Assembly (NCBI GenBank): GCA_964516325.1
Contig: CAZFAP010000163.1
Span: 1 to 11,218 of the forward strand
From: CAZFAP01 sp964516325
Lineage (GTDB): Bacteria; Auribacterota; JABMQX01
Length of the DNA stretch: 11,218 nt
Reading direction: 5' to 3'
In this document: positions 7,770-11,218 of the stretch, one piece after another
How the letters are laid out: each line of letters begins with the position of its first letter
How positions within the stretch are numbered: position 1 is the first letter of the stretch
Made by a program: the position numbers and the translations under genes
The notes under the pieces: generated by a model
What the model was told of the DNA's origin: nothing
Database searches by the model: none
Seen by the model: only the letters and a program-made list of their open reading frames with translations

Positions 7770-7837
7770 AACCGCGGATGCGCGCCGACAGACACTGGCG
7801 CGGATCAATCTGCATTTATCTGCGGTCATCTGCGGTT
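7770..7837. repeat. 68-bp element with inverted ends and three 10-bp-spaced ATCTGC units
   Basis: The ends AACCGCGGATG (7770-7780) and CATCTGCGGTT (7827-7837) are inverted repeats with ten of eleven bases matching. Inside, ATCTGC occurs at 7808, 7818 and 7828, exactly one helical turn apart. It lies in the 247-nt gap between two genes for exported proteins. It resembles ATCTGCGGT-type intergenic repeats I recall from many bacterial genomes, but its function is unknown. The rest of this gap shows nothing further that I can support. Confidence 0.55.
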
Positions 7838-7961
7838 CCGGACCGGCCTTTTACCGCGCGAGGGCTTTTGCCCTTGACTGACGAACCGTATTGGCGAGAA
7901 TGAAAAAGCGTTGGTCGTCCACTTCAGAGCGTCTCACAGGTCAGAAACGGAGGAAGCGAAT

Positions 7962-8675
7962 ATGAGAAAAGAGCTGGCGCTGGCCGTCGCCGCGGCCTTG
8001 GTGTGCAATGTTTGTTGCCCCTCACTGCTGGCAGACAAGCCGACCGGGAAGACTCCGGAAACAATGGAAGACATGCCGCTCGTCTTCGAGGATACGTTTG
8101 AGAAAGGGAACGCCGAGCGCTGGCAGCCAAGCGATTCAAGCGCCTGGAAGGTTGTCAAGCAGGGTGATAACCACGTCTATTCTCTTCTCCAGGACTGCAA
8201 ATATTCGCCGCCAGTTCGCTCGCCGAACAATTTCTCGTTGATCAAAGATGTCACGGTCTCCGATTTCGTTATGGAGGTGAAGCTGAAGTCCACCGAACCA
8301 GAGTACGGGCATAGAGACCTCTGCATCTTCTTCGGCTATCAGGCCCCGTCGCATTTTTATTACGTCCACTTCGGCTCGAAGGCGGACGCGAATGCCAACT
8401 CCATTTTCATCGTAAACGGCGCGCCACGAGTGTCCGTCGCCGAGACACGAACCGAGGGGACGAAGTGGGACGACAACTATCACGTTGTCCGCGTTGTGCG
8501 CGACTCCAAGAGCGGCAAGATCGAAGTTTTCTTCGACGACATGCAAAAGCCGGTCATGACCGCAACCGATAAGACCTTCACCTGGGGCAGGCTGGGCGTC
8601 GGGTCTTTTGACGACACGGGCGATTTCGACGAGGTGCGGGCCTGGGGGACGCTGGCAAAGCCTCCACAACGGTAA
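7962..8675 (+). CDS. exported ConA-like (LamG/DUF1080-type) sandwich protein
   Basis: A 237-residue exported protein with a probable concanavalin A-like beta-sandwich fold, of the sort found in LamG and DUF1080-type (3-keto-disaccharide hydrolase) proteins. Seen: a signal peptide (MRKELALAVAAALVC onward, likely cut after Ala24 in SLLAD), then one domain from about 40 to 230. It carries an opening strand PLVFEDTFEKGNAERWQ, central strands DFVMEVKLKS and DLCIFFGYQ, HFYYVHFGSKAD (131-142), VVRVVRDSKSGKIEVFFDD (175-193), and a closing GRLGVGSFDDTGDFDEVRAWG. These are typical of a sugar-binding or sugar-processing jelly roll. No catalytic Glu pair of the classical GH16 type is evident, so binding is as likely as catalysis. 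The ATG at 7962 has GGAGGA seven bases upstream; the longer open frame starting at 7911 lacks this and would bury the signal peptide. Confidence 0.82.
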   Translation: MRKELALAVAAALVCNVCCPSLLADKPTGKTPETMEDMPLVFEDTFEKGNAERWQPSDSSAWKVVKQGDNHVYSLLQDCKYSPPVRSPNNFSLIKDVTVSDFVMEVKLKSTEPEYGHRDLCIFFGYQAPSHFYYVHFGSKADANANSIFIVNGAPRVSVAETRTEGTKWDDNYHVVRVVRDSKSGKIEVFFDDMQKPVMTATDKTFTWGRLGVGSFDDTGDFDEVRAWGTLAKPPQR

Positions 8676-8784
8676 TTGAGGCGAGCAAGATCACGGCCGA
8701 TCCGGGCGCAACGCCTCCAATAGCGCGTCAGAGTGTTCAGAAGAGGCGTCTCGTGAAAGCGGTTCAAAGTCCTTCTTCTCGCCG

Positions 8785-8812
8785 GTCAAGGTAGCTCGAC
8801 CCCCGTCAAGGT
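8785..8812 (+). repeat. short direct repeat GTCAAGGT, 20 bp apart
   Basis: GTCAAGGT occurs at 8785-8792 and 8805-8812, in the 177-nt gap before the NfeD-like gene. The 20-bp period equals two helical turns, which would fit a tandem regulator site. With only two copies of an eight-base word this may be chance. Confidence 0.25.
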
Positions 8813-8852
8813 TTCGGCTGCGGCGGTTAGCCCCGTTTGGGAGAGAAGCGTC

Positions 8853-9308
8853 ATGATTCTCCATCCTGTCATTCTGATCCCCAAGCTGATAGTGATCGTC
8901 CTCCTCGTGGTGATTCTTTCCTGGCTGCATGGCGTTCTTACCACAGGACAATGGCTCATGGCGCTCGCGGCAAGCCTCCTGTTTTTCGGTCTGTTCTCCA
9001 TCTTCATGGTCTGGCTCGTCGGGCGCCTGGCGAGCAAGCCCGGCTCGACCATTGCCAAAAGCCTTGTCCTTCGGGAAAGAAGCGATGCGGCCGAAGGATA
9101 TGTCGCGGCTGACCTGGCGAAGAAATCTCTCGTCGGAAAAAAGGGGACCGCGCTCAGTATGCTTCGACCCGCTGGAAAGGTCGAGGTCGAGGGGATGAGA
9201 GTGGATGCGGTGAGCGAGGGAGACTTCATTCAAAGGGGCCGCGAGGTACAGGTCACAAAGGTCGAAGGAAACAGAGTGGTCGTGAAAGCCACGGTCGTGG
9301 AGAGATGA
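8853..9308 (+). CDS. NfeD-like membrane protein
   Basis: A 151-residue small membrane protein. Two membrane helices are visible (about 6-28 and 34-57), followed by a charged linker and a soluble NfeD-type OB-fold domain at about 92-148. The characteristic run LVGKKGTALSMLRPAGKV is followed by VEGMRVDAVSEGDFIQRG and a final VTKVEGNRVVVK strand. NfeD proteins are thought to partner with SPFH/stomatin-family scaffolds in membrane quality control or microdomains. No SPFH gene is in this window, so a partner must lie elsewhere. The ATG has GGGAGAG seven bases upstream. The short N-terminus without a ClpP-like protease domain places it with short-form NfeD proteins. Confidence 0.85.
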   Translation: MILHPVILIPKLIVIVLLVVILSWLHGVLTTGQWLMALAASLLFFGLFSIFMVWLVGRLASKPGSTIAKSLVLRERSDAAEGYVAADLAKKSLVGKKGTALSMLRPAGKVEVEGMRVDAVSEGDFIQRGREVQVTKVEGNRVVVKATVVER

Positions 9309-9405
9309 CTGGGGGACGACTGGAAAAGCCGGACGAACCCCCAGAATAACCGGAGCATAACGCCGAAGAGGGCAACTCGCTCTGCAAGAGACGATCAGTT
9401 GACGC

Positions 9406-9627
9406 ATGGAAGACCGTCTCACAACTGTGGCAACATTTCCGTCGGTGGCCGGGGCGGACCGGGCGGCGAGTCTGCTTCGGGGGCACGGCATCGAGTCGTT
9501 CATCAAGGACGAATACGTCCATTCCTGGGGGTTCCTTTTGTCTCCGGCGCTCGGCGGAGTTGAGCTTCAGGTGAGGGAATCGGACGCCGCCGAGGCAGCG
9601 GAGATTCTCAAGCGGGCGTCCCCGTAA
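9406..9627 (+). CDS. DUF2007-type small protein
   Basis: A 73-residue cytoplasmic protein with the DUF2007 (putative signal-transducing) pattern: an N-terminal strand RLTTVATFPSVAGAD, a helix ASLLRGHGIESFI, then GGVELQV (50-56) and a C-terminal helix DAAEAAEILKR. These small ferredoxin-like-fold domains are often found alone or fused to membrane or zinc-ribbon proteins; their role is not firmly established. No clear Shine-Dalgarno sequence precedes the ATG, although it lies only 97 nt after the NfeD-like gene and may be co-transcribed with it. The length fits a complete single domain. Confidence 0.75.
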   Translation: MEDRLTTVATFPSVAGADRAASLLRGHGIESFIKDEYVHSWGFLLSPALGGVELQVRESDAAEAAEILKRASP

Positions 9628-9790
9628 ATGCGGCGCTAACGTCCTTCCGGTCGAATTTGATAACATCGTCCCGCATTGGGGGCTTTCGACCCGCGTGTCC
9701 CTCAATGGTGAACGGATGACTCCCCCGACGGTTGAGAAGATGGAACGCCCGCCTTTGAAAATCAGGCGAGCTTCGCTTGAAAGGCAGTGC

Positions 9791-9808
9791 GAATAAAGGG
9801 ACTTATTC
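9791..9808 (+). promoter_or_regulatory. hairpin just before the NagB-like ribosome-binding site
   Basis: GAATAA (9791-9796) and TTATTC (9803-9808) form a perfect six-pair stem around loop AGGGAC, ending eight bases before the AAGGAG at 9817-9822. It is AT-rich and weak, but its position could influence translation. The rest of the 201-nt gap from 9628 shows only minor inverted repeats (CGCCT 9750-9754 with AGGCG 9764-9768; GCGA 9766-9769 with TCGC 9773-9776). Confidence 0.25.
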
Positions 9809-9828
9809 ATAGGTGAAAGGAGACGGAG

Positions 9829-10779
9829 ATGGACTTGATTAGCACAATCAAGGGTTCGATGATGGAGGGGTTTCTTCCGGCGGGATGGGACCTGAAGAAG
9901 ATGGATGAATGCGCGGGGCAGGACCCGGCGACCGTCCTGACAAGGCAGAAATGGTGGCACAAGAATTTCTCTCCTGTTCCCTGCGAGACCCTCGAAGAAT
10001 TCGACGTGAAAATGGGGCATGAAATCGCCGCTCAGATATGGCTGGCTCGCAAAGAAAAGAAACAGGTCATCCTGATTCTGCCCGTCGGGCCGATGGGGAT
10101 GTACAAATGGGCGGTCTATTTTCTCAAGGAATGGGGTGTGGCTTGCGGGCACGTCCACGGATTCAATATGGACGAATGGTCCGACGGAAACGGCAATACT
10201 CTCCCGTCCGACAATCCGGGGGCATTTCAGTACGCGATGGAGAGCGCCTTCTACGGTCCGCTCGGGAAACTGACCATCCCGCGAGCCCAGAGGAATTTTG
10301 CGACGAAAAAGAATCTCCCCAAATATCCGGGCAGGATTGCGGAACTGCGGAAGAACGGAGCGAAGATGGTTCTGGTGCACGGCATCGGGCGCGTGTGCCA
10401 CATCGCCTTCTGGGAGCCGCATTTCGCTGGCGAATACAAGTCGGTCGCTGAATGGAAAGCCGCCACGCATCGGCTCGGCGCCAAGCTCCATCCCCTCACC
10501 ATCGAGCAGAACGCCATCACGAGTTTCAAGAGCCGCACGACGCTCGTCCCGGCTTTCGCCAACACAATCGGCCCGGGCATTTTCCTCAAAGCTGGCTATG
10601 TCATCGGCGGATGCGACGGCGTCCTTTCGAGGGGAATGCAGTGGCAGGGAATGTCGTTATGGATGACGCTGAGATATGGGCCCGACGCATGGGTGCCGAG
10701 CAGCTTCATGCCGACGATGCCCGGGAAGCTCTTTTTCCTCAAAGAGCTGGCAGGACCTCTGATCCCGGAGTGCAATTGA
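9829..10779 (+). CDS. divergent NagB-like amino-sugar deaminase/isomerase homologue
   Basis: A 316-residue cytoplasmic protein of the NagB/RpiA/CoA-transferase-like fold, related to glucosamine-6-phosphate deaminase, which converts glucosamine-6-phosphate to fructose-6-phosphate and ammonia. Seen: FNMDEW at 112-117 matches the NagB FNMDEY motif whose Asp (here Asp115) is catalytic. GIGRVCHIAFWEP at 185-197 matches NagB G-x-G-x-DGHIAFNEP and keeps the His (191) and Glu (196), but Val189 replaces the Asp that is residue 141 in the E. coli enzyme. The phosphate-binding loop LPTGGTPMTTY is shortened to LPVGPMGMY (84-92). It is longer than E. coli NagB (266 residues), with about 45 extra residues at the N-terminus. 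AAGGAG lies six bases before the ATG. Its stop codon overlaps the start of the next gene by one base, so the two are translationally coupled. Catalytic activity is plausible but the substrate may not be the usual phosphosugar. Confidence 0.8.
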   Translation: MDLISTIKGSMMEGFLPAGWDLKKMDECAGQDPATVLTRQKWWHKNFSPVPCETLEEFDVKMGHEIAAQIWLARKEKKQVILILPVGPMGMYKWAVYFLKEWGVACGHVHGFNMDEWSDGNGNTLPSDNPGAFQYAMESAFYGPLGKLTIPRAQRNFATKKNLPKYPGRIAELRKNGAKMVLVHGIGRVCHIAFWEPHFAGEYKSVAEWKAATHRLGAKLHPLTIEQNAITSFKSRTTLVPAFANTIGPGIFLKAGYVIGGCDGVLSRGMQWQGMSLWMTLRYGPDAWVPSSFMPTMPGKLFFLKELAGPLIPECN

Positions 10780-11218
10780 TGGAAGACAACGGAAACGTCT
10801 TAGCTTTTGGCTGCCATCCCGACGACATCGAGTTCATGTGCGCTGGAACTCTATCGCTCCTCAGAAAGCGCGGCTATCGAATTCACATGGCGACAGTGTG
10901 CGGCGGAGAGATGGGGTCCACGACGCTCGGCAAGGAAGAGATTCGAGCCGTTCGTCTCGAGGAGTGCCGACAATCGGCGGCCGTTCTCGGAGCATCCTTT
11001 CGCTGGGCAAGATGGGAGGACATCGAGGTCGAATTTTGCCACGAGCTTCGCGTCAAGGTTGCGAAGGTTGTCCGGGAAGTCAATCCCTTTATAGTCTTCA
11101 CCCTTCCGCCGGTGGATTACATGGCCGACCACGAGGAGACCTCCAGGCTCGTCCGGAACGCCTGCTTCTGTGCCTCCATGCCGAACTTCGAGACCGAAGC
11201 CGTCCCGCCGACGAAGGG
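10779..11218 (+). CDS. LmbE/PIG-L-type deacetylase, 3' truncated by the window
   Basis: The first 146 codons of a zinc-dependent N-acetyl-sugar deacetylase-like protein (LmbE/PIG-L family; relatives include MshB and GlcNAc-PI deacetylase). The frame stays open to the window end. Seen: an N-terminal strand VLAFGCHPDDIEF with the HPDD motif at 13-16 (His13 and Asp16 as zinc ligands, Asp15 as general base), a CGGEMGS turn (41-47), the IRAVRLEECRQSAAVLG helix, and PPVDYMADHEETSRLV (110-125) with His118 as the probable third zinc ligand. The usual HPDH in that third motif reads MADH, so the first His is replaced by Met115. The ATG overlaps the preceding TGA by one base (TGATG), which points to coupled translation with the NagB-like gene and a shared amino-sugar pathway. 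Confidence 0.88.
   Translation, partial: MEDNGNVLAFGCHPDDIEFMCAGTLSLLRKRGYRIHMATVCGGEMGSTTLGKEEIRAVRLEECRQSAAVLGASFRWARWEDIEVEFCHELRVKVAKVVREVNPFIVFTLPPVDYMADHEETSRLVRNACFCASMPNFETEAVPPTK

Noticed and set aside
7838..7860. GGACCGGCC followed by TTTT as an intrinsic terminator after the large exported protein gene
   Set aside because: The potential stem is too short and the T-run is only four bases.
9253..10491. 412-codon minus-strand open frame over the DUF2007 and NagB-like genes
   Set aside because: It spans two real plus-strand genes plus an intergenic region, and its translation shows no family features.

Overview
This is a GC-rich bacterial chromosomal window with intact, mostly single-gene transcription units. 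I see no phage, transposase, CRISPR, rRNA or tRNA signature. The gene mix suggests a free-living, polymer-degrading member of the Planctomycetota or a neighbouring lineage (PVC, Sumerlaeota, Hydrogenedentota or similar): a very long GspK-like pseudopilin with a lamin-tail-like insert, secreted esterase and ConA-like proteins of a type I associate with planctomycetes, a NagB-like/LmbE-like pair, and abundant short GC-rich hairpin repeats between genes. This placement is inference from family resemblance; no marker gene is present.

Layout. On the minus strand, 76-2940 encodes a 954-residue GspK-like minor pseudopilin of a type II secretion or type IV pilus-like system. Its leader is unusually long and appears to be built partly from hairpin-repeat DNA. 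A 635-nt divergent region (2941-3575) holds a candidate minus-strand promoter and a cluster of six hairpins. All remaining genes are on the plus strand: a class V aminotransferase of the alanine/serine-glyoxylate type (3576-4709), an exported alpha/beta-hydrolase esterase (4814-5818), a large exported protein of unknown function that may have a TIM-barrel glycosidase-like fold (5924-7714), an exported ConA-like sandwich protein (7962-8675), a small NfeD-like membrane protein (8853-9308), a DUF2007-type small protein (9406-9627), and a translationally coupled pair: a divergent NagB-like sugar isomerase/deaminase (9829-10779) and an LmbE/PIG-L-type deacetylase cut by the window end (10779-11218).

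How the genes may work together. Three consecutive exported proteins (esterase, putative glycosidase-like protein, ConA-like protein) would fit extracellular carbohydrate processing, and the GspK-like protein belongs to an envelope export machine. The NagB-like/LmbE-like pair resembles a deacetylate-then-deaminate amino-sugar module, but both members carry substitutions at positions that matter in their reference enzymes, so the substrate or chemistry may differ. This pair is the most interesting system here. The repeats are second: a hairpin cluster at 3213-3420, a related-looking hairpin segment inside the GspK leader, and a 68-bp element at 7770-7837 with three ATCTGC units at exact 10-bp spacing inside inverted ends.
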